In this document: in pieces, positions 17,297 to 25,671 of the stretch | Layout: each line of letters opens with the position of its first letter | Numbering within the stretch: position 1 is the stretch's first letter | Assembly (NCBI GenBank): GCA_013824265.1 | Contig: PNNO01000005.1 | Location: forward strand, 62,001-126,000 | Reading direction: 5' to 3' | DNA length: 64,000 bases | Source of the DNA: a bacterium | GTDB lineage: Bacteria; Patescibacteriota; Gracilibacteria; UBA1369; PNNO01 | Notes under the pieces: model-generated | Database searches by the model: none | Seen by the model: only the letters and a program-made list of their open reading frames with translations | What the model was told of the DNA's origin: nothing | Translations under genes and position numbers: made by a program

Positions 17297-18145
17297 ATGG
17301 AACATCTTATCGGGACTACAAAAATGGCGATAATAATAGCGGCTTCATTGCTGTCTTTTGTGCCAATATTTTTGTGGGGATATCATTTTTACAAAAAACA
17401 TCCTGAAAAACAGGCGTATATAGTTATGACGTTTGTTGCGGGAGCTTTATCGGTTATGCCATTACTTATTTATAAGTTCTTGTGGTCATATTTTCCTTGG
17501 ATAAATGCCTTTATTTGGACAAGAAATCTGCATGCCGACATACTTGGATTTTCAACTTTCTCATTGGTTCCTATTTCAATAATAGTGACTTTTATGTTTG
17601 TGGGGATTATTGAGGAGACTTCAAAAATGATATCGGTAAGGCTTATGGACGTAAAAATTTTTAAAAGTATAGATGATGTGATTGAGTTTGCAATAATAGC
17701 GGCACTCGGTTTTGCCTTTATAGAAAACATTATTTACTTTTATAATATTATTAATGTAAGAGGCTTTGAGCAATTATTGTTCCCTTTTGTGTTCCGCTCT
17801 CTTTTCTCGACCTTCGCTCACGTTATGTTTTCAGGTATTTTTGGCTATTTTTACGGAGTGGCCCATTTTGCCGATCAGGAATTACGTGATGAAATGCAGC
17901 AAAAGAGGCATCCGGTTATAAAATTTTTCCATAAATATTTTCATTTTAAAAAATCCGTTTTGTTTAAGGACGAAAAAATACTGGAAGGGCTTGTTGTAGC
18001 GTCTTGCTTGCATGCTTTTTTCAATATATTCCTTGAAATGGAATGGTCTTTCCTTATAATCCCGTTCCTGTTTGGTGGCTATGTGATGCTAAATCATCTC
18101 TTGCACAAGAAAGAATGTCTTAAGGAGTATGGAAGGCTTGTTTAA
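17297..18145 (+). CDS. PrsW-family intramembrane metalloprotease
   Basis: 282 aa with about seven to eight hydrophobic segments. It carries the PrsW (M82) motif set in order: IEETSK (EExxK, near residue 104), GFAFIENIIY (near 137), a His in the HVMFSGIFGYFYG segment, and HAFFN near the C-terminus. In Bacillus, PrsW cleaves the anti-sigma factor RsiW in the membrane; the substrate here is unknown and no sigma/anti-sigma pair lies nearby. There is a charged cytoplasmic loop between about residues 195 and 235. The gene stands between recF and uvrA without obvious functional linkage. Confidence 0.88.
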   Translation: MEHLIGTTKMAIIIAASLLSFVPIFLWGYHFYKKHPEKQAYIVMTFVAGALSVMPLLIYKFLWSYFPWINAFIWTRNLHADILGFSTFSLVPISIIVTFMFVGIIEETSKMISVRLMDVKIFKSIDDVIEFAIIAALGFAFIENIIYFYNIINVRGFEQLLFPFVFRSLFSTFAHVMFSGIFGYFYGVAHFADQELRDEMQQKRHPVIKFFHKYFHFKKSVLFKDEKILEGLVVASCLHAFFNIFLEMEWSFLIIPFLFGGYVMLNHLLHKKECLKEYGRLV

Positions 18146-18165
18146 TAAGAAAAATTACTGAAAAC

Positions 18166-18194
18166 TTGATTTGTTAGCATCAGTATGTTATTTT
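18166..18194 (+). promoter_or_regulatory. Possible uvrA promoter
   Basis: TTGATT (18166-18171), 17 bp, TATTTT (18189-18194) with an extended TG (TGTTATTTT). No LexA-type operator was recognised in the 90-bp gap. Confidence 0.45.
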
Positions 18195-18235
18195 GACTGC
18201 TGCGCTTTTGTCGGTGCGAATTAATTTTTATAGAG

Positions 18236-21124
18236 ATGAGTACAGATAAAATTATTGTTAAAGGGGCCAGAATTCACAACTTAAAGAATTTAAGTGTAGA
18301 AATACCCAAGAATAAGCTTGTTGTAATGACGGGCTTAAGTGGATCGGGTAAATCATCGCTGGCTTTTGATACAATTTATGCCGAAGGGCAGCGTCGTTAT
18401 GTGGAGAGTTTATCTACATACGCTCGTCAGTTTCTGCAGTTAATGGAAAAGCCTGATGTTGACTCGATAGACGGACTTTCTCCGGCAATTTCAATCGACC
18501 AAAAAACGGCTTCCAGAAACCCTCGTTCGACCGTGGGGACTGTAACCGAAATATATGACTTTTTAAGGCTTCTTTTTGCGAAAGTTGGTAAACCACACTG
18601 TCCGAATTGCGGAGACCCCATAAGTAGACAAAGTGTGTCTCAAATTGTCGACACAATAGGGGAAATGCCCGAAGGGAAGAAGATATTGCTTCTTTCACCA
18701 ATAGTTCGGGATAAGAAAGGTATGCATCAAAAAGTTTTCGATAAGATTAAAAAAGACGGATTTGTGCGTGTAAGAGTTGATGGCGAAGTTGTTAGTGTTT
18801 TGAATATTCCGGAGCTTGATGAAAACAAGGCTCATTCAATAGAAATTGTTGTAGATCGTCTTGTTGTTAAGAACTTTAAGGAAATCACAAAAAAGCTTTC
18901 TTCGGGGGAAGAAATTACAATGCCAAATCCCGATAGAACGCGTCTTGCAGATTCAATAGAGGTGGCGCTTAAATACGGAGAGGGACTTATGATGATTATG
19001 GATAATGACTCCGGAGAGTTGTCTACTTACTCGGAACTTTTCGCATGTATAAAGTGTAATATCAATATTCCGGAAATTTCACCAAGGACGTTTTCATTTA
19101 ACAGTCCGCATGGTGCATGCCCTGTGTGTCATGGCCTTGGAACCAAGTTGGAGATTGATGCTGACCTTGTTTTGCCAAATAAAAAACTTACTCTCGGGGA
19201 AGGTGCAATTGCGCCATGGTCCGCTACAACATCACATTTGTCGTGGTATAACAGGATTCTTGAGGCTGTTGCCAAGGCAAATAAATTTTCAATGGATACG
19301 CCGATAGAACGGCTTGATGAAGAGACAATCAAGATGATTCTTTATGGTACGGGTGACAGAAAATATCAGATCACTGTAAATAGAAATGAAGACAGTTCGG
19401 CTTTCTCGGGCGAGTATAAAACTGTTTTTGAAGGTGTAATTCCAAACCTTGAAAGACGCTACAGAGAGACCGATTCCGATTATATAAGACGAAAGATAGA
19501 GCAGTTTATGAGAATACTTGAATGTCCGGAATGTAACGGTAATCGTTTAAGAGCAGAGGCTTTATCTGTTTTAATAGGAGATAAATCGATAATAGATGTT
19601 ACAAGGATGTCGATTAAAGAGGCGACAGATTTCTTCCAAAATCTAAATTTGAGCAACATGGAAGAGAAGATCGCCAAGCAAATATTAAAAGAAATAGCCA
19701 ACAGGCTTTCTTTTCTTGAGAACGTAGGTCTGAACTACCTAACCATAGACAGATCGGCAAATACTTTATCGGGCGGAGAAGCGCAAAGAATTAGATTGGC
19801 GACACAGATAGGATCGCGTCTTTCAGGCGTTTTGTACGTATTGGATGAACCTTCTATCGGTTTGCATCAAAATGACAACGATAAACTGATTAAAACGCTT
19901 GTTTCCCTAAGAGACCTTGGAAATACGGTAATAGTTGTTGAACATGATATTGATACAATGCTTGCGGCCGACTATATACTCGACATTGGTCCGGGTGCGG
20001 GTAAGCACGGCGGAGAAGTTATAGCTAAAGGAACTCCCACCGAGGTTATGAATGATCCAAATTCTATAACGGGGCAGTATTTGTCCGGCAAAAAGAAAAT
20101 CCCGATTCCAAAAGAAAGAAGAAAGGGAAATGGAAAAACCATAATTATTAAGAATGCGCGCGAACATAATTTGAAAAATCTTAATGTTGAAATCCCTCTT
20201 GGCATGTTTGTGGGGATAACCGGGGTTTCCGGGTCAGGAAAATCAACGCTTATAAATGAGATCCTTGTTAAGGAAATTTCCAGAGTCCTAAACGGCGCAA
20301 AGTCGCGTCCGGGGCTTCATGATGAGATAGAGAACATTAAGCATATTGATAAAATCATTAATATTGATCAGTCTCCGATAGGCAGAACTCCAAGATCAAA
20401 TCCTGCCACTTATACCGGAGTGTTCACCGACGTAAGAGATTTGTTTTCGAATACTTCCGAAGCACGTATGCGCGGGTATAAGGCCGGTCGTTTTAGTTTT
20501 AACGTAAAAGGCGGTCGATGTGAGGCGTGTAATGGTGATGGAATGAAAAGGATTGAAATGCACTTCCTACCGGATGTTTATGTCACGTGTGATGTTTGTA
20601 GAGGGCAAAGATATAACAAGGAGGCACTTGAGATAAAATATAGAGGGAAAAGTATCGCGGAGGTGCTTGATATGACGGTTGATGATGCTTTGGAGTTCTT
20701 CCAGGCTATTCCGTCCGTAAAAACAAAGTTAAAGACATTAAGCGAGGTTGGGCTTGGATATATTCATATCGGACAGCCTGCCACAACTCTTTCCGGAGGT
20801 GAGGCTCAGCGTATAAAATTGGCTTCGGAACTATGTAAACGCTCTACCGGAAAAACTTTCTATGTGCTTGATGAGCCTACTACGGGTCTTCATTTTGATG
20901 ACGTAAAAAGACTACTTGATGTGCTTAAAAAGCTTGTAGATAAAGGAAATACGGTTCTAACCATTGAGCATAATTTGGATGTTATAAAGTCCGTAGACTA
21001 TGTAATTGATCTTGGTCCGGATGGTGGCGACGAAGGTGGTAAAATTATCGCCAAAGGAACTCCCGAGGAAGTTGCCAAGGTAAAAGGGTCTTATACCGGA
21101 CAGTGGCTTAAGAAGTATTTGTAG
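18236..21124 (+). CDS. uvrA: Excinuclease ABC subunit A
   Basis: UvrA is the damage-sensing ATPase of nucleotide excision repair; it loads UvrB on lesions. At 962 aa it is full length. Two ABC modules are visible: Walker [10 protein letters not shown] near residue 32 and GVSGSGKST near 662, each with an LSGGEAQRI signature and a DEP Walker B. Zinc-binding Cys pairs are present (CIKC with CPVC in the first half, and CEAC with CDVC in the C-terminal UvrA zinc finger). The start ATG 18236 gives the canonical opening with the conserved GARIHNLKN segment. Its partners uvrB and uvrC are not in the window. No SOS box is evident. Confidence 0.98.
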   Translation: MSTDKIIVKGARIHNLKNLSVEIPKNKLVVMTGLSGSGKSSLAFDTIYAEGQRRYVESLSTYARQFLQLMEKPDVDSIDGLSPAISIDQKTASRNPRSTVGTVTEIYDFLRLLFAKVGKPHCPNCGDPISRQSVSQIVDTIGEMPEGKKILLLSPIVRDKKGMHQKVFDKIKKDGFVRVRVDGEVVSVLNIPELDENKAHSIEIVVDRLVVKNFKEITKKLSSGEEITMPNPDRTRLADSIEVALKYGEGLMMIMDNDSGELSTYSELFACIKCNINIPEISPRTFSFNSPHGACPVCHGLGTKLEIDADLVLPNKKLTLGEGAIAPWSATTSHLSWYNRILEAVAKANKFSMDTPIERLDEETIKMILYGTGDRKYQITVNRNEDSSAFSGEYKTVFEGVIPNLERRYRETDSDYIRRKIEQFMRILECPECNGNRLRAEALSVLIGDKSIIDVTRMSIKEATDFFQNLNLSNMEEKIAKQILKEIANRLSFLENVGLNYLTIDRSANTLSGGEAQRIRLATQIGSRLSGVLYVLDEPSIGLHQNDNDKLIKTLVSLRDLGNTVIVVEHDIDTMLAADYILDIGPGAGKHGGEVIAKGTPTEVMNDPNSITGQYLSGKKKIPIPKERRKGNGKTIIIKNAREHNLKNLNVEIPLGMFVGITGVSGSGKSTLINEILVKEISRVLNGAKSRPGLHDEIENIKHIDKIINIDQSPIGRTPRSNPATYTGVFTDVRDLFSNTSEARMRGYKAGRFSFNVKGGRCEACNGDGMKRIEMHFLPDVYVTCDVCRGQRYNKEALEIKYRGKSIAEVLDMTVDDALEFFQAIPSVKTKLKTLSEVGLGYIHIGQPATTLSGGEAQRIKLASELCKRSTGKTFYVLDEPTTGLHFDDVKRLLDVLKKLVDKGNTVLTIEHNLDVIKSVDYVIDLGPDGGDEGGKIIAKGTPEEVAKVKGSYTGQWLKKYL

Positions 21125-21250
21125 TTTTCCATCGACAAAATACAAGACATGAAATTGAGCTAAGATTCTTTTGTGAGCCTTTTATTTGGCATGAGACGAC
21201 AAATATAGCCCGAGGTGTCCAGGTTCGCTTATTCCGCTTAAAATGGCGAA

Positions 21251-21320
21251 AAGTTTAATAAAGTTTAATTAAGTTTAACGAAATAGGGGTAAAGTTTGGA
21301 TAAGTTGAAATAAGCTTGCC
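21251..21320 (+). repeat. Helically phased 10-bp AAGTTTAAT repeats
   Basis: Three perfect-phase units, AAGTTTAATA, AAGTTTAATT and AAGTTTAACG (21251-21280), then after an interruption the degenerate units AAGTTTGGA (21292), AAGTTGAAAT (21302) and AAGCTTGCC (21312), all at about 10-bp spacing. This is one turn of B-DNA, so the array could bend DNA or bind a protein cooperatively on one face. The 334-bp region after uvrA holds no gene; it contains this array, an AT-rich stretch (21351-21360) and the promoter of the next gene. Confidence 0.8.
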
Positions 21321-21395
21321 AAAACTATTGAAAAATTATTTAAGTTATGATATATATAATAATGCTTTTTGAAATTCAGGCATATTGTATAAAAC

Positions 21396-21424
21396 TTGAA
21401 GAAACTCGCTGGAAGTGGTAAGAT
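21396..21424 (+). promoter_or_regulatory. Extended -10 promoter for the HTH/zinc-ribbon pair
   Basis: TTGAAG (21396-21401), 17 bp, TAAGAT (21419-21424), with extended TGG just upstream of the -10 box. Confidence 0.6.
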
Positions 21425-21458
21425 TTAAATAGAATTTATTTATTTTGTCCAGAATCAA

Positions 21459-21716
21459 TTGATACCCGATAAACTTCTTACATCAGAGCAAGTTTCAAAA
21501 ATACTCCAAGTCCACCCGTTTACGGTCTTAAAATACCTTAAGGCTGGAAAGCTTAAAGGAATTAAGCTTGGGAGAGTTTGGAGGATACGTGAAAGTAATG
21601 TTGAAAGGTTCCTTGAAGAAAGATCCATGGTTTCTAACGAATCAGTTCAGACATTCATCGAGAAAGAAAAACCAATTATGCCAGACAATCAAAGCGACCA
21701 CTATATCTTAGAGTGA
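21459..21716 (+). CDS. Excisionase/MerR-like helix-turn-helix DNA-binding protein
   Basis: 85 aa from a TTG start; the nearest upstream in-frame stop leaves no ATG or GTG option. The first 55 residues match the excisionase-type (HTH_17) fold: LTSEQVSKILQVHPFTVLKYL is the recognition region, followed by the wing with GKLKGIKLGRVWRIR. A short acidic tail follows. Such proteins occur as phage excisionases or as chromosomal regulators; no integrase or att site is present, so a regulatory role is likelier. The phased repeats 140-200 bp upstream are a candidate target. It is followed 10 bp later by a zinc-ribbon gene. Confidence 0.82.
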   Translation: MIPDKLLTSEQVSKILQVHPFTVLKYLKAGKLKGIKLGRVWRIRESNVERFLEERSMVSNESVQTFIEKEKPIMPDNQSDHYILE

Positions 21717-21726
21717 TAGCAACGTT

Positions 21727-21897
21727 ATGATTTTCAATTGTATTAGCTGCGGTAAGGCTGTTTCAAGCCATCGTGATATTTGTCCTTATTGTAAGACGGA
21801 TATTACGGAAATAAATGAAAGACTTAATAAGTCGCAAGTTGATCATTTGATTAGAAATAAATTAAAAGGAACAATCCTCGCGCTGGTGCACCGTTAA
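21727..21897 (+). CDS. 56-aa zinc-ribbon protein
   Basis: A short frame beginning ATG at 21727 and ending TAA at 21895. Two CxxC knuckles are present: Cys 5 and 8 (CISC) and Cys 19 and 22 (CPYC), 10 residues apart, the typical spacing of a small zinc ribbon. A charged helical tail follows. It starts 10 bp after the HTH gene and ends just before a terminator, so the two genes form a small operon. The partner or target is unknown; it may act as a transcription cofactor. Confidence 0.75.
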   Translation: MIFNCISCGKAVSSHRDICPYCKTDITEINERLNKSQVDHLIRNKLKGTILALVHR

Positions 21898-21949
21898 AAT
21901 GTAATATGACCTCTTAAAAATACAAGCCCTAGAAAAGCCTTAGCAAAAG

Positions 21950-21979
21950 ACTCCCCAAAATGTTCCCTGGGAGTTTTTT
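21950..21979. terminator. Intrinsic terminator between convergent operons
   Basis: ACTCCC and GGGAGT arms with a 13-nt spacer, followed on the + strand by a run of six T (21974-21979). On the - strand the stem is followed only by CTTTTGC, so it would act weakly as the end of the giant-protein operon. Confidence 0.75.
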
Positions 21980-22001
21980 GTATTATACGGATCCGGAGGC
22001 T

Positions 22002-23027
22002 CTATTGGCACTGTCTGTCGGCAGACTTTTTAGCACATTGCTTAAGGTCTTCGAGTGGCTTGTATGAGTCCTCAATTACCTTGTTTAGGTCTATTAGAAT
22101 CTTCTCGTAGCTGATTGCAATGGCATCTCCACCGTTTTTATAAAGAGCTTCATATTCCGCAGTTAGAGAGGTCTGCTGGATTTGTTCAGAGTATTTCTGG
22201 CTTGTTTCGGAAATGGAAACTTGGAGCTGATCTATTGTTGGCTCCGCTCCGGTTTCTTTTGTTTTTTCATTCAATATTTCCGTTGGGGTTTTTATCGGGG
22301 CAATGCTTTCAAGCCTGAATGTTTTAATATCACCTATGAATCCGCGCATTCCCGTTGGCGGAGTATTTATTGCTTTGTCGAAGTCCTCTTTAATGCTTTT
22401 GGCATCGGCTTGGATGCCTTTTACCGTCTGGACAAGCTTGTTCCATCTGTCTACAAGTTTCTTTATGCTTACGTCCTGACATTTTGAGTATGTTGAAGAT
22501 AATCTGCTCTTATATTTGGTCTTATATTTGTCGAACAGTTTTTTAAAAGCTTCCTCGGTAAACATAAAATCTTCATCCACGTATTTCTTCTTAAGTTCCT
22601 TATAAACTTTCTCTTCTGATATTAATGTACCTTTTTTGTCGGCAAACGAGACGAAATTTCTAAGATATTTAAGTTCTATTTCAAGTTCGTAATATTTGGC
22701 CTTTAGTGGTTTAACCTGTTGGTCTTTACATCCTAAAATGGCTGTTCTAAGCTGAGAACGAGTTTTATCAATTTGCTTAAGTAGGGTATTGATATCCGCG
22801 TAATAACAGGTGTTTTGGTTGTATCTTTTAAAAATATCTTTCCAGTATTCTTTGAAGTCGGTTATGGATATGGTTGAAGATATAAAGGTATCCCATTCCG
22901 TAAAGCAGGATGTATTTATGGATATATCCGTTTGTGCGCTTGCCGTGTTTGGTGCAACTGCAAGCTGCAATACAATGGTAAGTGCCAATATAATTGATTT
23001 CCCTTTTTGTGTGATTTTGTTTTTCAT
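22002..23027 (-). CDS. Exported helical protein with penultimate Cys (family member 4)
   Basis: 341 aa, last gene of the giant-protein operon, 4 bp after the preceding gene. A signal peptide is clear (positive N-terminus, hydrophobic residues about 12-25, cleavage after ASAQ near 32). The mature part is almost entirely charged helices of coiled-coil type. It ends QCAKKSADRQCQ: a C-x8-C pair with the last Cys as penultimate residue, as in the three genes upstream. Its mature N-terminus (a Cys, then aromatic/acidic residues and a long helix) resembles that of the 181-aa protein, so the proteins are probably paralogues. Family unknown; probably a surface or periplasm-like structural protein. Confidence 0.82.
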   Translation of the reverse strand: MKNKITQKGKSIILALTIVLQLAVAPNTASAQTDISINTSCFTEWDTFISSTISITDFKEYWKDIFKRYNQNTCYYADINTLLKQIDKTRSQLRTAILGCKDQQVKPLKAKYYELEIELKYLRNFVSFADKKGTLISEEKVYKELKKKYVDEDFMFTEEAFKKLFDKYKTKYKSRLSSTYSKCQDVSIKKLVDRWNKLVQTVKGIQADAKSIKEDFDKAINTPPTGMRGFIGDIKTFRLESIAPIKTPTEILNEKTKETGAEPTIDQLQVSISETSQKYSEQIQQTSLTAEYEALYKNGGDAIAISYEKILIDLNKVIEDSYKPLEDLKQCAKKSADRQCQ

Positions 23028-23031
23028 AATT

Positions 23032-24498
23032 TTACGAACAGTATGCTTTGGTTGATAGATCGGTACATGGGGTTTTCATTTCTTTTAATTTTTGAAGAAT
23101 TGTTGCAAAGGATTTCTTCATGGTTTCAAGTTCGTTGATTACCATCTGATATTCCGTGTTATTTAATTCGGTTCTGTTTTCCTTTTCCTTACTTTCCGCT
23201 CCTTCGCTGACTTCATCTTGTGTTACCTGGACACGGTCTTGTGCTTTTACGCTGATTTCGTCGATTGTTGCGTTTGCGGATGACCCTTGAAGAGCTTCTT
23301 TTACGCTTCTGTCTTCAACGGTTAAGGTTGGCGGTGGATTATCCGTGTTGTTAAAATAGGCATTAAACCTTTCTTCCATTTTTATCCATTCTTTCTCTAT
23401 ATCCAGTTTTACATATTTATCCTGATTTGATTGCCTTGGAGGCTGAACCGCCAAAGTTATTATGTTCATATTTGCAGGCAAATTTGTGTACGAAGACTTA
23501 CATTTAGGCATTTCGAATAAATTTCCGGATAGTTTGTTTGCCGATAACGGTTTACTTAAAAGATTATCGAGATCCTTGTTAATATTTTGAATATGACATG
23601 AAACGCAGTTATCAGATTTGCCGTATGCTTTTGCGGCTTTAATATCAAACGTTATTTCAATGCAATAAAATCCTCCATCGGGACATAAATACTCGGTTGG
23701 CCAATTGTCGCTTTCCGCTTTTGGGAATTCGGCCTCTGTGGCGTCTTCCTGGGTGCCTTCTCCGGATTGATCTGCGTTTTGTTGATTCTGATTTTCTTCG
23801 AATTCAGAGAGCGCGGAGTTAAGATTTGATTCCCCAATTAAACATGAAAGTGAAGAAAACACGTCTTCGTCAGTTTGATTTGTGGATGAATCTGTCGTCT
23901 GAACTTCTTCATCTTTATTAAACAGGTTGTCTATAAAGGCTTCATCATCTTTGTCTGAAAAATCAAAATCGGGAGTTATGAACTTACCTCCGAACTGGCT
24001 TGTTGAGCCTTGGTTAAACAATATAACTTCTATTATTGTAAGATCATATAATACGTCGAATTCTGAATTTGATGTGTCTCCGTCCATAAACAGTTCGCTT
24101 GGCTTTGTTTGCATTTCAAGTTCCGTGCGTAGATTCTCTGTTTCAAGAGCCGAGTTGTAATCATTCGCCATTTTTTTGTACTGCAAGAAAACCTGATCCA
24201 CGGTCGCGTTCTTTTGGTCTTTTGTTATGGGGCTAAGATCGCCCTCTTTCATGACTTTGTTTATTTGATCCGTTGTCATTCCGTATTTCGAAGATGTGCT
24301 TTTTGCGGCACTTTCCTGAGGCTTATTGTTCACTTCCTTGTAAATTTCAAGATACATGTTTTGAGCGACAGCAGTTTTCGTTTGGCCCTTTGTTTCTTCG
24401 ATTAATTCATCTACAGGGCTTGTTGCAGCGCTTGCGGTTTGTATGCCCACAAGAAGTGAAATTATTGCCACCGATATGTAAAAAAGATTTTTCTTCAT
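23032..24498 (-). CDS. Exported protein with CxxC motif and penultimate Cys (family member 3)
   Basis: 488 aa, separated by 4 bp from both neighbours. A signal peptide at residues 1-25 ends at TASAA. The middle is acidic and Asn/Gln-rich (about 215-265), followed by a segment with several Cys (LCPDGGFYCIEI and DNCVSCH), where CVSCH has the form of a CxxCH haem c site; only this single occurrence is seen, so haem binding is speculative. The C-terminal part is helical and ends PCTDLSTKAYCS, again C-x8-C with Cys penultimate. Not assignable to a named family; the operon context points to a surface role with the giant protein. Confidence 0.8.
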   Translation of the reverse strand: MKKNLFYISVAIISLLVGIQTASAATSPVDELIEETKGQTKTAVAQNMYLEIYKEVNNKPQESAAKSTSSKYGMTTDQINKVMKEGDLSPITKDQKNATVDQVFLQYKKMANDYNSALETENLRTELEMQTKPSELFMDGDTSNSEFDVLYDLTIIEVILFNQGSTSQFGGKFITPDFDFSDKDDEAFIDNLFNKDEEVQTTDSSTNQTDEDVFSSLSCLIGESNLNSALSEFEENQNQQNADQSGEGTQEDATEAEFPKAESDNWPTEYLCPDGGFYCIEITFDIKAAKAYGKSDNCVSCHIQNINKDLDNLLSKPLSANKLSGNLFEMPKCKSSYTNLPANMNIITLAVQPPRQSNQDKYVKLDIEKEWIKMEERFNAYFNNTDNPPPTLTVEDRSVKEALQGSSANATIDEISVKAQDRVQVTQDEVSEGAESKEKENRTELNNTEYQMVINELETMKKSFATILQKLKEMKTPCTDLSTKAYCS

Positions 24499-24502
24499 AG
24501 TT

Positions 24503-25129
24503 TTAAGTACAGTTGGTTGTTGTTGCGTCGATGAATTTTCCCGGGAGTTTCTCTACTTCTTTTCTGAATTCAGTTAGCTTTGTGTTGTATTTGGTAAGGC
24601 TTTTTATAATTTTTTCGTATTGAAGGTGCATTTTGTAAGCGGCTAAGAGCTCATCATACGTTTTTACAGCCATATCAAGAGCCTTTCTTGACCTATCCAA
24701 TTCATTAATTATTTCATTATTTTGACTTATGGTCATTAAAGCGGCCTGCTCAAGAGTTATGGTTTTGTCCGTTATTGTCACGTATGCCTTTCTTTTGCTT
24801 AGGGCAAAAGAATATTGGTCGTACTCTTTTGCTACGGTTTTTGCGAGACAGTAAGTGCTGTAATTGGTTTCTCCGCATTCGTCATTTTTTGGTACTTCGG
24901 TAGTTCCGTTTCCTTTTTCACCTTTTTTCAAAAGAGTGAGTTTTGCGTTAAATATCTCATTTACTCGTTTGTGATATGCCTTTTCAACTTCCTGGACGGT
25001 TAGTTTTTCGTTGTCGTATGGGTTAACGGCCGAACTTGCGTATAGCATGCTCGCTGACCATAAAACTGAAGTGGTAAGCGCAAAAATTGCCATAAGTATG
25101 CCGATTTTTATTTGTTTTTGGTTTTTCAT
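24503..25129 (-). CDS. Exported helical protein with penultimate Cys (family member 2)
   Basis: 208 aa. The start is set by an ATGA overlap: ATG at 25129-25127 overlaps the TGA stop of the preceding gene. A longer frame reaching 25177 would add 16 residues before the signal peptide and is rejected. Signal peptide at about residues 1-32 (KIGILMAIFALTTSVLWSAS core). The mature part is helical with a CGETNYSTYC pair and ends TTTNCT, so Cys is penultimate. It belongs to the same small exported family as its neighbours; function unknown. Confidence 0.82.
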   Translation of the reverse strand: MKNQKQIKIGILMAIFALTTSVLWSASMLYASSAVNPYDNEKLTVQEVEKAYHKRVNEIFNAKLTLLKKGEKGNGTTEVPKNDECGETNYSTYCLAKTVAKEYDQYSFALSKRKAYVTITDKTITLEQAALMTISQNNEIINELDRSRKALDMAVKTYDELLAAYKMHLQYEKIIKSLTKYNTKLTEFRKEVEKLPGKFIDATTTNCT

Positions 25130-25671
25130 AGACATTGTTTTGTGAAACAAGGTACACGATTTTCTAATGAATTCCATTTGCCAAGCATTTGCGTGATATC
25201 AAGTAAGAGCTGATCAAGCTGTTTGTTTATTTGCTGCAGTTTGGTCATGAATGCCGTACTTGTTTTAATGTTTGATGTTTGTTTGTAATAACTTTTAAGT
25301 AGAGTCTCCATGATTTTAATTTCATCGTTCATTTGCTTTGAACATTCGAGCGTGTCCTGCGATTCGGAGTAAAGCGAGAAACCTTGTTGCGGGGCATACG
25401 ATTCATATTTTGTCCTGAGATCTTTTTTGTAGACTTCAAAACGTTTAAGGGCCAGATCCAAAAGGGAAGTGTTTGTATTTTTACTTTGGAAATGTTCCTT
25501 TAGATAAGTGCGGAATTCAGTGCTTTTTCCCTTTATGTAAGGCTTCATTTCCTCGACACACTTTGTATCTTTTGTCTCGGCTGTTGTGCTTTGTGCCATA
25601 GTAGCGCCAATATTTGATACAAGCGATATCAACAGTACAAAGAGGCTTATTGTTATTTTTGTTTTATTCAT
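25126..25671 (-). CDS. Exported helical protein with penultimate Cys (family member 1)
   Basis: 181 aa. The start codon lies within the last codons of the giant gene (8-nt overlap), implying translational coupling. Signal peptide at residues 1-26 (ISLFVLLISLVSNIG core, cut near MAQ). The mature protein begins near a Cys (KCVEEMKPYI), is a long helical rod and ends VPCFTKQCL, with C-x4-C and Cys penultimate. It resembles the 341-aa protein at the start of the mature region. Probably an exported partner of the giant protein. Confidence 0.82.
   Translation of the reverse strand: MNKTKITISLFVLLISLVSNIGATMAQSTTAETKDTKCVEEMKPYIKGKSTEFRTYLKEHFQSKNTNTSLLDLALKRFEVYKKDLRTKYESYAPQQGFSLYSESQDTLECSKQMNDEIKIMETLLKSYYKQTSNIKTSTAFMTKLQQINKQLDQLLLDITQMLGKWNSLENRVPCFTKQCL

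Noticed and set aside
21459-21716. Integrated phage or mobile island marked by an excisionase
   Set aside because: No integrase, att-like direct repeats or phage genes flank it, and the neighbours are housekeeping or surface operons.
23600-23620. Multihaem cytochrome in the 488-aa exported protein
   Set aside because: Only one CVSCH motif is seen; there is no second CxxCH and no cytochrome context.
25130-25177. Longer start for the 208-aa exported protein
   Set aside because: It would place 16 residues before the signal peptide; the ATGA overlap at 25126-25129 marks a better start.
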